Positions 5,343 through 5,415 of a stretch of 5,415 nucleotides of DNA are shown here, piece after piece; the stretch's first letter is position 1, and each line of letters starts with the position of its first letter. The DNA lies in NCBI GenBank assembly GCA_018826405.1, contig JAHJZL010000027.1, positions 1 to 5,415 of the forward strand, given 5' to 3'. Below the pieces are notes generated by a model. It was not told where the DNA came from, searched no databases, and was given only the letters and a program-made list of their open reading frames with translations. The translations under genes were made by a program, and so were the position numbers. The DNA comes from Patescibacteria group bacterium (GTDB lineage Bacteria; Patescibacteriota; Minisyncoccia; Phycocordibacterales; Phycocordibacteraceae).

Positions 5343-5371
5343 ATCATGCCGTTTGAGTACGTGAATGTCAA
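5343..5371 (-). promoter_or_regulatory. Sigma70-like promoter of the - strand membrane protein gene
   Basis: On the - strand, a perfect TTGACA (complement of 5366-5371) and CATGAT (complement of 5343-5348, 4 of 6 to TATAAT) are 17 bases apart. The predicted start is about base 5336, a G on this strand, giving a 34-base leader that carries the AAGGAG ribosome binding site. An A-rich tract upstream of the -35 box (complement of about 5383-5398) could act as an UP element. This is the best-looking promoter in the window. Confidence 0.6.
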
Positions 5372-5415
5372 TACTCCTCTAGCTTTTTATTCATTTAGAA
5401 CGTAAGGTTTAGATA

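Noticed and set aside
5355..5390. GAGTA/TACTC stem followed by CTTTTTATT as a + strand terminator
   Set aside because: The stem is only 5 bp with a 12-base loop and is separated from the T run; the same bases form a convincing - strand promoter.

Overview
The window holds the 3' part of a bacterial F-type ATP synthase operon, followed by a short run of small genes. On the + strand the F1 genes are in the usual order: atpA (alpha, 5' end cut off by the window edge), atpG (gamma), atpD (beta) and atpC (epsilon). Next come a small four-helix membrane protein, a 77-residue charged helical protein, and a flavodoxin-fold NAD(P)H:quinone oxidoreductase-like protein. A small two-helix membrane protein lies on the - strand and converges on the oxidoreductase gene. 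Between the two convergent ends is a compact nested inverted repeat. No stretch above 300 bases lacks a gene, and no rRNA, tRNA, CRISPR array, insertion sequence or transposase was seen.

Organism: the gene set and order are bacterial. Very short intergenic gaps, an epsilon subunit reduced to its N-terminal domain, near absence of Shine-Dalgarno sequences on + strand genes, and small unassigned proteins next to the operon together suggest a streamlined genome such as a Patescibacteria/CPR lineage (Parcubacteria-like). This is inference from style, not a database match. Genes read through with the standard code. All eight stop codons are TAA or TAG, and no in-frame TGA occurs.

How the genes work together: alpha, beta, gamma and epsilon form the F1 catalytic head and central stalk. 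The a, c, b and delta genes would be expected upstream, outside the window. Three + strand gaps of 40-41 bases (before atpD, before the four-helix protein, before the 77-aa gene) each hold a sigma70-like promoter placed so that transcription would start 0-4 bases from the ATG. This predicts leaderless or nearly leaderless mRNAs. The - strand gene is built differently, with a perfect TTGACA box, a 34-base leader and a strong Shine-Dalgarno.

There is no clear evidence of a new defence, mobile or enzymatic system here. The points most worth following are the leaderless promoter pattern, the epsilon subunit lacking its regulatory domain, the nested inverted repeats at 5012-5087, and the unassigned membrane protein directly behind atpC.
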